From the IMG/VR virus record IMGVR_UViG_3300037585_005926, positions 1 to 64,000 of that record: a DNA stretch of 64,000 nucleotides; one strand, 5' to 3'. This DNA is from a virus. A model generated the notes under the pieces. It made no database searches. It was not told the DNA's origin and saw only the letters and a program-made list of their open reading frames with translations. Of the stretch, positions 6,450-15,007 are shown one piece after another. The translations under genes and the position numbers were made by a program. Position 1 is the stretch's first letter; each line of letters starts with the position of its first letter.

Positions 6450-6725
6450 ATGGCAAACACTCTACGCGAAGAATGTGAACAAATGAAGTTAACTATTGGC
6501 GATTTAATCGTCGATACTGGCTGTGGCAATGTCGGAATCTTGGTCGACCATGTTCGGCGCATTAGTATAGAAGACGATGATGTGTATTTCTGGACCATCC
6601 ACTGGACCAAGGAGACCGGCTATGATAGTTATGCGCCTGTTGCTATACAAATGGAAGAAGAAGGCCTTAAGATATCGATTGTGGTCGGTTTGTATGATTT
6701 ATTTAGAACGAATGACCCTGAATAA
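6450..6725 (+). CDS. VGDLV-family protein
   Basis: Product of 91 aa. MKLTIGDLIVDTGCGNVGIL begins at residue 12, followed by VYFWTIHWTKETGYD, so an ATG at 6483 is an alternative start. It is the last member of the left-hand group and is followed by an A-rich 137-bp gap with no visible terminator hairpin. Confidence 0.55.
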   Translation: MANTLREECEQMKLTIGDLIVDTGCGNVGILVDHVRRISIEDDDVYFWTIHWTKETGYDSYAPVAIQMEEEGLKISIVVGLYDLFRTNDPE

Positions 6726-6862
6726 GAGGAAAAATTTTAGGGAAAAGTAGAAAAGAAAAATAAAAAAATTTCGACTTTACGTTGGCCGCATTGGGGGTGC
6801 GCCGGGTGCAAAATAATGTTATTTATGGCTGAAATAAATCTTGGCGTATATTTATCCTTGTA

Positions 6863-7870
6863 ATGAAGACGTTTTTACTTATGATGTTGTGCGCTATAGC
6901 CTGCCTGCAACCCGACTACGCCATTATAAAGCCCGGAGAAACAGAGACTGTCTATGTTGAAGTACCCTCTGACCCGGTAACGGTAATCCAAGAAGTTGAA
7001 GTTCCGGTGTATATTGAAGTAGAAGTGCCCGCTGAGAATGGTGAGGTGTGGGTAGACTCTTTTACCCAAGTCGGCACCATCGATGGGATTGACATTCTGT
7101 GGGTTATCGATAAGTCTGGATCGATGAACCGATTTGATGCCGCCTTGTTGGCGGGCATTGAAGCGATGATGCTAGCGCTCCCGGCGTCTGATTGGAGATT
7201 GGTAATCATAAGCGCGGATCCAACAGACTCAATTGCAAGTACAGAGTTTCCTTTGGTTCCTGGTGACGATATAACCGATGCAGAGAATATGCTTAATACT
7301 TTGCCCATGGGCCCGTGGGAAGAGGGCTTTAATTCTGTTTATGAATATATAATCAATAATCCATATTCCTCGACGTGGATGCGTCCGGATGCTGGGCTGC
7401 TCGTTGTCTTCGTCTCTGATGAAGAAGAACAAAGTTATGTTGAGTACCCATATGTATCAAATTTCTTAAGTTGGTATTCTGTACAACGCGGAGGGGCCGT
7501 GTTCATGGCCAGTATCGTTAATCAGCCGGCCGACATATCAATGTGTACGTTCCCACCAAGTCCAATTGACGTTGGTGACAGATATATGGAAGCCACATCG
7601 ATACTTGGTGGAATCGCTATTGACATATGTGACGAAGATTGGTCTCCTGGGGTGACAGATGCCACTCATTCGATTGAGCCCTATGAAAGCATCACTTTGA
7701 CTCACACCCCCGTAGTTGATTCCATTAGAGTCTTTATAGACGGCGCCTTGAGCGCCTATGGGTGGACATACTCTGCCACCGACAACACCGTCAAATTCAC
7801 GGTTGTTCCCACTGCCGGGCAACTAGTTGAGGTTGGCTATAGATATATCGAGACAGATACAGGTAGTTGA
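6863..7870 (+). CDS. vWA-domain surface lipoprotein
   Basis: Product of 335 aa. The hydrophobic N-terminus ends in AIAC (Cys14), a plausible though non-ideal lipobox. A Val/Glu/Pro-rich tether (YVEVPSDPVTVIQEVEVPVY) leads to a von Willebrand A domain starting at about residue 73. DKSGSM (83-88) supplies the DxSxS metal-site motif, and FVSDEEEQ lies further on. The last ~80 residues look like a separate beta domain (ITLTHTPVVDSIRVFIDG). Such proteins bind ligands at the cell surface or periplasm. The next gene is an exported protease, so both may alter or interact with the host envelope. Confidence 0.75.
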   Translation: MKTFLLMMLCAIACLQPDYAIIKPGETETVYVEVPSDPVTVIQEVEVPVYIEVEVPAENGEVWVDSFTQVGTIDGIDILWVIDKSGSMNRFDAALLAGIEAMMLALPASDWRLVIISADPTDSIASTEFPLVPGDDITDAENMLNTLPMGPWEEGFNSVYEYIINNPYSSTWMRPDAGLLVVFVSDEEEQSYVEYPYVSNFLSWYSVQRGGAVFMASIVNQPADISMCTFPPSPIDVGDRYMEATSILGGIAIDICDEDWSPGVTDATHSIEPYESITLTHTPVVDSIRVFIDGALSAYGWTYSATDNTVKFTVVPTAGQLVEVGYRYIETDTGS

Positions 7871-7890
7871 ATTTAATCCTTGGAGGGATA

Positions 7891-8643
7891 ATGATGAGGT
7901 TTCTACTTTTAATAGCGGCATTTTTGTTAAATTTTAATATTAGTGCAAGTGCCAGCACAGACTCTGATGCCATAATACCGATGCCGATTGAGCAGATTAA
8001 CTCTGCCATGAGTATGGTTCAAAAAAGAGTCCGAGATGCCTCTGTCAGAGTTATGACATCAGGTGGCGGGCACGGAAGCGGCTCTTATATACAATATAAG
8101 GACATGTATTTTATTTTTACGGCTCAGCATGTTAGTGATGGTGTCCGCGGAACCAAATATCAAGTATTGAAAGGAAGTGAAAACCGTTTAGCCACTTTGG
8201 TATGGTCTGACGCCGATGCGGATATGGCTGTGCTGTTGATAGAAAAGAAATTTACAACAATCACCCCCATGAAATGGGATCCCCAAGTACGAATTGCGGA
8301 GGTGGGTACTGACATCACTTATTCTGGGTACCCTTCTAGCCATCAGCTTATGACTTTCGGTGGTACCGTCGCTGGTTATGAAGATAAACAGGGGGTAGGG
8401 CTACAAATCATATTGAACACTTACGGATGGTTCGGCTGTTCCGGCTCTGTGGTTTACTCTCCAAGTGGAGAAATCGTAGGCATTTTATATGGTGTTGACG
8501 TTGAATATTATCCTGGTATGCAGGTTCAAGAAAATTTAGTATGGGTTGTCCCGATTCAGCGTGTATCTATGAAGGTAGTACTTAAGAATGCATGCAGCAT
8601 GGTCTCAAAAATCCCTGCGAGATTACCAAAAGCCTGTAGATGA
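7891..8643 (+). CDS. exported trypsin/HtrA-like serine protease
   Basis: About 250 aa with a signal peptide (MMRFLLLIAAFLLNFNISA). The catalytic triad is visible: His80 in FTAQHV, Asp111 in DADMAVLL and Ser184 in GCSGS. There is no PDZ domain, so it is a bare S1/S1C-type protease acting outside the cytoplasm. GGAGGG at 7882-7887 places the start at ATG 7891 or 7894 rather than at upstream in-frame codons. Its last codon overlaps the Nudix gene start. The phage may use it to process envelope or virion proteins. Confidence 0.8.
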   Translation: MMRFLLLIAAFLLNFNISASASTDSDAIIPMPIEQINSAMSMVQKRVRDASVRVMTSGGGHGSGSYIQYKDMYFIFTAQHVSDGVRGTKYQVLKGSENRLATLVWSDADADMAVLLIEKKFTTITPMKWDPQVRIAEVGTDITYSGYPSSHQLMTFGGTVAGYEDKQGVGLQIILNTYGWFGCSGSVVYSPSGEIVGILYGVDVEYYPGMQVQENLVWVVPIQRVSMKVVLKNACSMVSKIPARLPKACR

Positions 8644-9086
8644 CTTCGAAATGGGATACATACACTGTCTCAAACAGGGAACGGGATGCTGGAATTGTCA
8701 TTTGTATTGATAAAAACAGATTTTTAATCATTCGACGGTCGAATATTGATAAACGCGGTGGACAATGGACCATACCTGGCGGCCATATAGACGAAAAAGA
8801 CCGCAGCGTTGAGTCAGGAGCGATTAGAGAACTAAAAGAAGAGACTAACTTAGAGTGTTTTGTGGAAGATTTAATATACCTAGGTGAACCCAAGCCACAA
8901 AAATATTATTTTTTAGCAAACAGGTGGAGGGGTAAGGTAAATGTTAGCATCCCTAATCCAATTACAGGCGAAATTGAACACGATAGTTACGTGTGGGCCA
9001 CAATTGAAGAGATAAAAGACATAGCTAATAGCGAAATACCGATCTATTTATTGGAGAAAGCTTTGGAAATGTCTAAAAATGAATGA
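8640..9086 (+). CDS. Nudix hydrolase
   Basis: Product of 148 aa. The Nudix box is clear (GGHIDE...AIRELKEET, residues about 48-68), with the REL-x-EE metal-binding core. The spacing between GG and REL is one to two residues longer than the canonical pattern. The enzyme would hydrolyse a nucleoside diphosphate linked to another group; the substrate cannot be read from the sequence. ATGA overlap with the protease gene indicates translational coupling. Confidence 0.8.
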   Translation: MTSKWDTYTVSNRERDAGIVICIDKNRFLIIRRSNIDKRGGQWTIPGGHIDEKDRSVESGAIRELKEETNLECFVEDLIYLGEPKPQKYYFLANRWRGKVNVSIPNPITGEIEHDSYVWATIEEIKDIANSEIPIYLLEKALEMSKNE

Positions 9087-10035
9087 TCTATACGAATCTC
9101 TTGAAGAAAAGAAGCGCAAATTAACTAAAAAACCAAGTTCAGAGAAGAATTTGGGTGATTGGTTTAAGCGCAAAGGCGCCCCTGGTAAAAAAGGCGGCTG
9201 GATTGACTGTAATACTTGCCGTGATGGGAAGTGTAAACCTTGCGGACGTTCTGACGGCGAGACAAGATCAAAAAAACCACGATGTAGACCTACCCCAGGT
9301 GCTTGCAAAGGATTTAAAAATGAGGAATTGTATATGAATTTAGAGAAGATTATCCGTGAAGAGTTAGAAGCTGTTATAGCCGAGTCCCACTCGAAAGAAC
9401 ACGAAGAAGAACTCAAGACAATCGTAGGAGAACTTGAGGGCGCGTCAAAGATGCATGCCAGTCAAGCTGCCAGAATACAGAAGATTCTTGACGAGACAGA
9501 CGATGATGAGTTAAAAGAGGGCAAAAAGAACTGTGGCTGTGGCCAAGATCCTTGTAAAACATATGGTGTGCAAGAAAACACTGACCTTAAAACTCTTGAT
9601 GAAGAGGAAGGAAAAAAAGACGCATGCTACCACAAAGTAAAAGCGAACTCAAAAGAGTGGCCTTCTGCCTATGCATCTGGTAGGTTGGTTCAATGTCGCA
9701 AGGCTGGAGCCGAAAACTGGGGTAATTCTAAGAAAGAGTCTTTACGAATGATGATTGAAGACGAATTGGTTCAAGTTTTAGCTGAAAAAGCTAAAAAAGC
9801 GTGTAAACCCTCCAAAGGAAAACGCTTTGCTAAGCGTGTAGACGGCAAATGTCGCTCTTATGGGCAGAAAGGACAAGCAAAAGGCGGCGGTGACCGCATT
9901 AGACCCGGCACAAAGAAGGGTGATGCTTACTGTGCGCGCTCCGCGAAGATTAAAAAGTGTAAAAACCCCCCATGTGCCAATGCATTATCCCGTAAAAAGT
10001 GGAAATGCCGTGGTTCCAAATCAATGAAGGAATAA
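9079..10035 (+). CDS. Cys/Lys-rich three-segment protein (DUF5872/DUF6321-like)
   Basis: Product of 318 aa with three Cys- and Lys-rich segments. The first, at about 24-80, contains GDWFKRKGAPGKKGGWIDC and paired cysteines. The second, at about 193-225, contains PSAYASGRLVQCRKAGAENW. The third is at about 250-315. These resemble DUF5872/DUF6321-type domains from memory; their function is unknown, and nucleic-acid or metal binding is plausible. Between them lie two amphipathic stretches (MNLEKIIREELEAVIAE; MMIEDELVQVLAE) resembling capsid-targeting peptides. Probably virion-associated; the start overlaps the Nudix gene. Confidence 0.6.
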   Translation: MNDLYESLEEKKRKLTKKPSSEKNLGDWFKRKGAPGKKGGWIDCNTCRDGKCKPCGRSDGETRSKKPRCRPTPGACKGFKNEELYMNLEKIIREELEAVIAESHSKEHEEELKTIVGELEGASKMHASQAARIQKILDETDDDELKEGKKNCGCGQDPCKTYGVQENTDLKTLDEEEGKKDACYHKVKANSKEWPSAYASGRLVQCRKAGAENWGNSKKESLRMMIEDELVQVLAEKAKKACKPSKGKRFAKRVDGKCRSYGQKGQAKGGGDRIRPGTKKGDAYCARSAKIKKCKNPPCANALSRKKWKCRGSKSMKE

Positions 10036-10040
10036 AAACT

Positions 10041-10142
10041 ATGTTTTTTATGGTAAAATATGAAAAATGCCCCAATTGTGGTATGCCATTGACAGATGAA
10101 ATGATCTGTGAATATTGTGAATGGACAAAAAATGATAAATGA
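10041..10142 (+). CDS. 33-aa zinc-ribbon peptide
   Basis: Sequence begins MFFMVKYEKCPNCGMPLTDE and continues with CEYC, giving a CxxC...CxxC zinc-ribbon pattern with eight residues between the pairs. Such compact ribbons usually bind zinc and nucleic acid or protein. It overlaps the next gene's start by 11 bases. The two Cys pairs in so short a frame argue that it is real. Confidence 0.55.
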   Translation: MFFMVKYEKCPNCGMPLTDEMICEYCEWTKNDK

Positions 10143-12510
10143 TGAAGAAATCCTGTTAAAAACAGCAAAATTGCTAGAAAATTTGGATATTTCCAGCAAA
10201 AAACCCGAAAAAGTGCTCCGAGAAGTCACCGAAGACGAGATGAGAGTACTAGAAGACGTCTTGGAGGACTTAGATCCAGCTAATTTGCCCCTAAATGACC
10301 TTTTCAGTGGTAAAATGCGCGCTGTTATACCATTTCCAACCACTGATCCGTCTACAGAGCTTGGAAAGTTCGCAAAATTTTTCAGATCTCAAGAATATGA
10401 CGTAGATTGGGAGAAAGGCATGGTGTATGCCGAGCGAGATTTACGCACAGCCAGCGATATCTTCAATACTTTGGGTGATCAGCCCGTCAAGAAGAAAACC
10501 AAGAAAATTCAGATGAAAATTGGCAAGCTTTTCTCTAAATTGACTGATTTAAGTCGAAGAAGAGACGTATTATACCAAAAAGTCTATGACCACTTGGCTG
10601 CTATTGATTATAAAGGACCAAATGGCAGACCAGCCAATCGTCCATACGATGCTACAAAGCAATTGCGCAAAGCTGCACTCGATGAGAAGGAATTAGAGAA
10701 TTTCGACAGGATTACTGGCCAAATTTACTTATATATCGTAAATCCGGGCGTTGCAGGGCCTGCAGGTTACGACTTAACCGATTTAGCCACTCAATACGGC
10801 GAATATTGGAAAAAGAACGCCGGATATATCAAAAAAGAGATAAATAACATCGATAATGACAAATTTTCCATTATTATCACTCGACATCCAATAGATGTGC
10901 TCAGAATGAGCGATTTTGACGAGATTACCTCTTGTCACACTCCACCTAGCCGTGCAAGTGCCTATCAATCGTACTATAAGTGCGCTGTAGCCGAGGCTCA
11001 AGGGCATGGGGCGGTTGCCTATGTGGTGGAGACAGAAGAACTGCTTACAAACACAAATACGGGCAATATAGACAGTGCAGAGCAAGAAATCCAAGAAGGT
11101 GAGATATTTGCCGACAATGCAAGATATGGAGGCGCTGGATTTGATATTGAGCCAGTTTCTAGAATTCGTGTCCGTCATGTTAGATATTATGAAGGTGATG
11201 AGCCTCCAAAGCGTTGGGACGATGGACAAGATGTTGGGATGCCGGAGAAAAAAATCTATGGTGCTGATATTCCCGGCTTAACTAATCAAGTTACTGATTG
11301 GGCAAGATCAAACCAAGAAGAAGTCATCCAAAACATGCCTAAAGAGGGTGATAAGATTGATTTAAGTAAATTTATAATTTTTGGTGGTTCTTATGAAGAT
11401 ACTGCTGACGCATCAGGCAGAGCTATTTTGATGAAGCAGTTGCTGGGTGACAAAAATATTGAATTTGCTGGTGCAATGCGCCAGAACAAAGACACCGAAA
11501 ATAATCTAGATGCAAATTTAATCGGTGATATAAAAGCAATGATGGAAGGCGAATGTGAAGATGTGACAAATTATTGGATGGAAAGATATGCTCAGACATT
11601 TCTTGATTATGAAGTGCTCGAAGACGGCGCCGATAGCGTTTATATTAAACCCACTGCTCAATTTGTTGCTAGATGGCCAATTGATGAGTGGATAAGACTG
11701 CCGAGCAATGCAGAAGAAGTTGTGTGGAACTCTGTTGATGAATTAAATGAACGAAACGGCTATGGTGATATATTTGTGCCTTCGAAACACGATACTCCCA
11801 CAATCCGCAGGATCCGCGAAGAAATACACTTATCTATTCCTATTAACTTTGAGCATCCTGAGATTTATGGTGGGAAGTACATGGTCATGTCATCCGAACT
11901 TAATGACGCCGGGCAAAATATTGATACTAAGATCGATGATGCTCGTGATGCTTGGGAAGAGATTCTTACACAGTACTTCAAGCGAGAAGGACAGATGGAG
12001 GGTGGTGCCTATATTAAACTAGCCAGAGAAATTGAAGATGGTGAGGTCTCATCTTACGAGTGGGATGTTGAGACTGACGGCGATTATGACGACTCATACG
12101 AATCTACCGCACGATACTCTCACTATTACGATCCAGAAGATTTAGGATTAGGTATGGAAGTGCTTATGAAGATTCTTGATTCTCGCGACTTTAAAATTGA
12201 ATTGAGAAAACAACTCTTAGATGCGCCAAGAAAAGAAGAGAACACACAATATTACTTACAAATGAACGCCACAACAGTGGAACACGCTGGAGAGGCTAAA
12301 TATACCGCTATATTCTCGATTAACGCCGATGAACCCAATATTATGGTTGGGTTATTCAAAGAGCTTGTAGAGGGCGAGATGGACGACGAAGACAACCTTA
12401 ACGTGGTGTTCAACAGAGTGTTGGCTCAGTTTGTCAATTCTCGCCAACCATCGCATATGCAAACAAACGAAAGTATAGTTAAAACTTGGAAAGGATTTTT
12501 AGGAAGATGA
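10132..12510 (+). CDS. large conserved phage protein of unknown function
   Basis: About 792 aa, acidic. A distinctive central region (residues about 255-310) includes KFSIIITRHPIDVLRMSDF, then TSCHTPPS and AVAEAQGHGAVAYVV. I recall similar segments in uncharacterised proteins of large marine phages, but know no function. No transmembrane segments are seen. The C-terminus ESIVKTWKGFLGR resembles short amphipathic peptides in neighbouring genes. ATG 10132 is preferred over an in-frame GTG at 10108, which lies deeper inside the zinc-ribbon gene. A virion or injected role is inferred from context. Confidence 0.6.
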   Translation: MINDEEILLKTAKLLENLDISSKKPEKVLREVTEDEMRVLEDVLEDLDPANLPLNDLFSGKMRAVIPFPTTDPSTELGKFAKFFRSQEYDVDWEKGMVYAERDLRTASDIFNTLGDQPVKKKTKKIQMKIGKLFSKLTDLSRRRDVLYQKVYDHLAAIDYKGPNGRPANRPYDATKQLRKAALDEKELENFDRITGQIYLYIVNPGVAGPAGYDLTDLATQYGEYWKKNAGYIKKEINNIDNDKFSIIITRHPIDVLRMSDFDEITSCHTPPSRASAYQSYYKCAVAEAQGHGAVAYVVETEELLTNTNTGNIDSAEQEIQEGEIFADNARYGGAGFDIEPVSRIRVRHVRYYEGDEPPKRWDDGQDVGMPEKKIYGADIPGLTNQVTDWARSNQEEVIQNMPKEGDKIDLSKFIIFGGSYEDTADASGRAILMKQLLGDKNIEFAGAMRQNKDTENNLDANLIGDIKAMMEGECEDVTNYWMERYAQTFLDYEVLEDGADSVYIKPTAQFVARWPIDEWIRLPSNAEEVVWNSVDELNERNGYGDIFVPSKHDTPTIRRIREEIHLSIPINFEHPEIYGGKYMVMSSELNDAGQNIDTKIDDARDAWEEILTQYFKREGQMEGGAYIKLAREIEDGEVSSYEWDVETDGDYDDSYESTARYSHYYDPEDLGLGMEVLMKILDSRDFKIELRKQLLDAPRKEENTQYYLQMNATTVEHAGEAKYTAIFSINADEPNIMVGLFKELVEGEMDDEDNLNVVFNRVLAQFVNSRQPSHMQTNESIVKTWKGFLGR

Positions 12511-12749
12511 GTAAATACCTACAAGATCCTGATTACCTTTTTAGTCTTCTTACGATTCTTGTTAAAAAAAATGGTGGCCAGATAACATTAACTGAAGAAG
12601 AAATAGCGAATGTCTCCAAGGGAGATTTAATCGGCATGTACTTCGAACCCAAAACAGGTAGTGTCATTCTTAAAGAAGTGGACCCCCAAGATATGCTTCG
12701 GGCCAAGACGCTTATTGGTGATAAAACTGACGAGACCTACGATAACTAA
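12507..12749 (+). CDS. small hypothetical protein
   Basis: Product of 80 aa: an N-terminal helix (DPDYLFSLLTILVKKNGG), then ITLTEEEIANVSKGDLIGMY and VILKEVDPQDML, an alpha-beta arrangement. It overlaps the end of the large gene by four bases. No family identified. Confidence 0.55.
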   Translation: MSKYLQDPDYLFSLLTILVKKNGGQITLTEEEIANVSKGDLIGMYFEPKTGSVILKEVDPQDMLRAKTLIGDKTDETYDN

Positions 12750-12777
12750 ACTACTTATTTGATGAGGAATATATAAA

Positions 12778-13023
12778 ATGAAGTATATAATAATCTTTCT
12801 ACTCTCCGGTGTTGCATATGCCGACGATAAAAAAGAAGAGCCCAAAGTTGTCTACAAACAACGAACAGAAATCGATTTTGAAGGTGTTGAAATTGATGGT
12901 GAGTTAGTAAAACCACAAGGATCCTTGCTTTTAGAGCGAAAACATGCTAAATTTAATCCTATGATTAAGCTACGCACGGACTTTGACGATGAAATGGACA
13001 AATCGGTGAATGAAATAAAATGA
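12778..13023 (+). CDS. small exported protein
   Basis: Product of 81 aa with a short signal peptide (MKYIIIFLLSGVAYA) cleaved after about residue 15. The mature part reads VVYKQRTEIDFEGVEIDGEL then KPQGSLLLERK. This pattern reminds me of small periplasmic proteins of Myxococcota-like bacteria; that is memory only. GAGGAA is a good ribosome site. Its TGA overlaps the ATG of the short repeat frame at 13020. Confidence 0.6.
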   Translation: MKYIIIFLLSGVAYADDKKEEPKVVYKQRTEIDFEGVEIDGELVKPQGSLLLERKHAKFNPMIKLRTDFDDEMDKSVNEIK

Positions 13024-13046
13024 AACTCCTACTTGAAAATTGGCGA
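13020..13046 (+). repeat. 27-bp direct repeat, copy 1 (aborted MKLLLENWR leader)
   Basis: Identical to 14372-14398. Here it opens an 11-codon frame (MKLLLENWRWM) stopped by TAA at 13053-13055, immediately before the ATG of the LamG gene. It looks like a duplicated leader separated from its protein, or a tiny coupling leader peptide. Confidence 0.85.
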
Positions 13047-13055
13047 TGGATGTAA

Positions 13056-14372
13056 ATGTTAACTATAGAACAGATAAGGCGCAAACAAGAAAAGTTGAAA
13101 AGGAAGTGGGCAAAAGAAGCCGAACTAGAAGATGAGAAAGAGGCCCAGCGTGTTGCTAAATTAGAAGCTGAACTTCGCGAGCAAGAAGAAATCACAACAC
13201 AGAAAAGACTTCTCACGGAGCAGCGCGAAGACGAACGCCTTCGTCAGAAACACATCCAAAGAAAACAAAAAATAGCAGACCAAAAATGGGATAAACAGTT
13301 TGATGTCTTGATGACTCAGATAAAGAATCGGCGCCAAAAGGATGATGAGCTTGAAGAAATAAGAAATATAATCCAAAATCGTGAACCCACCCTTCAGGAG
13401 CTTGATTGGGAGAGTTGGCTGGCTGTTCCCCTTAATCTAAGGCTCGCTGAATTAGATTTTGAGCGGGCGATGGAAATGTTTAAGCGCGATAACCTGATTG
13501 TAAAACGGCGTAGGGGAACGGGCGGAAGGAGAAAATCTACACGTGACGTAAATTATGTCTTAACATTTACAGGCGATACGGCTGCTGGTGCAAGATTAGA
13601 TTATGTATCAACTACGTTCAATCCTGATTCATATGATGGGGAAGGAACTGGACTTAATCGTGGATTTACTGTTTCTTATTGGGTTAAGCCACTTGAAACA
13701 ACTGGTGATGTCTTTTTTGCTTTTGGTAAAAGGTCTCAAAGTGATGGTAGATTTGAATTTGGTATTAAAAATCAAAATAAGATTAAGGTTGGTATTGGTG
13801 CAGCAGATAAAGATAACAATGATGGGTCTATCGGATTTGAAGTAGGTACTTGGTATAATTTTGTAGTAACATATGGTGGCGATGATCATGGAACCATCGG
13901 TGGTGATAGACAAGTAAGGGTATATTTAAATGGAACTGAAATATTAAAAACTGGAGCTTCTGGTGGTGGCATGGGGACAGCCAATTGGATTCCGGGTAAA
14001 CAGAATTGTGCTGTTGGCTGTGATGATCCCGTTAATGCTGCAAGCTATCTTTACTTCGGAGGTCGTAGTGCTTATCAAGATCTTGATAATCCATATAATC
14101 AGGGTTGGGCTTGTAGTCTTAGTGAAGTAGCTATCTATAATACAGAAATTGATGAAGATGGTACTTTTGCTAACGAAGTATATAATGGTGGAACTAATTA
14201 CGACCATAGTGACAATAGTGGTCTTGTAGGATATTGGAAATTTAATGAAGGCAAAGGAAATACTGTAAAAGATTATGGTCCTTATGGAAAAGACGGAACA
14301 CTAACTTCAGATGCAGACGGAGGATCAGGTATTCCAACTTGGGAAAAACGACCAAAAGGATACGGACAATAA
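13056..14372 (+). CDS. LamG/concanavalin-like lectin-domain protein
   Basis: Product of 438 aa. Residues 1-105 are a highly charged coiled coil (KRKWAKEAELEDEKEAQRVA); residues about 165-430 form a LamG-type jelly roll (FTVSYWVKPLETTGDVFF, WYNFVVTYGG, VRVYLNG, SLSEVAIYNTEI, LVGYWKFNEG). Such lectin domains on phage structural proteins often bind glycans. The jelly-roll half uses markedly more T-ending codons (GGT, GAT, AAT) than its neighbours. It lies between two identical 27-bp repeats, so its position may result from insertion or duplication. Start follows TAA without a gap. Confidence 0.75.
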   Translation: MLTIEQIRRKQEKLKRKWAKEAELEDEKEAQRVAKLEAELREQEEITTQKRLLTEQREDERLRQKHIQRKQKIADQKWDKQFDVLMTQIKNRRQKDDELEEIRNIIQNREPTLQELDWESWLAVPLNLRLAELDFERAMEMFKRDNLIVKRRRGTGGRRKSTRDVNYVLTFTGDTAAGARLDYVSTTFNPDSYDGEGTGLNRGFTVSYWVKPLETTGDVFFAFGKRSQSDGRFEFGIKNQNKIKVGIGAADKDNNDGSIGFEVGTWYNFVVTYGGDDHGTIGGDRQVRVYLNGTEILKTGASGGGMGTANWIPGKQNCAVGCDDPVNAASYLYFGGRSAYQDLDNPYNQGWACSLSEVAIYNTEIDEDGTFANEVYNGGTNYDHSDNSGLVGYWKFNEGKGNTVKDYGPYGKDGTLTSDADGGSGIPTWEKRPKGYGQ

Positions 14373-14398
14373 TGAAACTCCTACTTGAAAATTGGCGA
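14372..14398 (+). repeat. 27-bp direct repeat, copy 2 (start of HAD phosphatase)
   Basis: Identical to 13020-13046; here it remains joined to a full-length protein and encodes MKLLLENWR. Confidence 0.85.
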
Positions 14399-14959
14399 GA
14401 GTACATAAACGAATCAAAACTCCGTGTGTTTGACTTTGACGACACAATTGCGAAATCAGATTCCAACATTTATATTACCACCGACACAGGTGAGAAGATT
14501 ACGATGACGCCGACAGAGTATGCTACCCACAAAGTTAACCCAGACTATGAATACAATTTTTCTGAGTTTGATGAAGTTATCAATCCGAGAGAAATTAAAC
14601 AAATCACAAATATTGTTCGCAATGCACTCAATGCTGGGACTGAAGGCAGAGAAATTGCCATCCTGACTGCCCGGGCAAGAGAAGCAGAAGGTCCAATACG
14701 TGATTATCTTGAAAGCATAGGCCTAGACACTTCAAAAATTACGTTTGAGCTTTTAGGCAGTTCAGATCCTGCTGATAAGGCTGCATGGATAGCCAACCGA
14801 ATCGAAAACGGTGCAACAGACGTTTTGTTTTTTGATGACTCTGGTAAAAACGTTGATGCTGTTGAAGCTCTCTCCGATCGCTATCCGGAGATTAAAATTA
14901 GGGCTAGAAAAGTAAAATACGCGGAAGATATTGCGGAAAATATAGTCCAAGAAAATTAA
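14372..14959 (+). CDS. HAD-superfamily phosphatase
   Basis: Product of 195 aa. After the amphipathic leader MKLLLENWREYINE comes HAD motif I VFDFDDTIAKSDS (two Asp), motif II in AILTAR and a late motif FFDDSGKN. The order fits small phosphatases such as the 3'-phosphatase domain of polynucleotide kinase, but no kinase domain is attached, so the substrate is unknown. The leader resembles the T4 capsid-targeting peptide ending in (I/L)xE, which suggests a virion-packaged enzyme (inference). Start overlaps the previous stop. Confidence 0.75.
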   Translation: MKLLLENWREYINESKLRVFDFDDTIAKSDSNIYITTDTGEKITMTPTEYATHKVNPDYEYNFSEFDEVINPREIKQITNIVRNALNAGTEGREIAILTARAREAEGPIRDYLESIGLDTSKITFELLGSSDPADKAAWIANRIENGATDVLFFDDSGKNVDAVEALSDRYPEIKIRARKVKYAEDIAENIVQEN

Positions 14960-15007
14960 TATAAATTTGTAAGCTTTCAAAGACTATTTAAATATGGAGA
15001 ATATGTT

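Noticed and set aside
13020-13055. Frameshift or sequencing error joining MKLLLENWR to the LamG protein
   Set aside because: The frame is closed by TAA immediately before a separate ATG, and the repeat is exact, so a duplicated leader explains it without an error; an error cannot be fully excluded.
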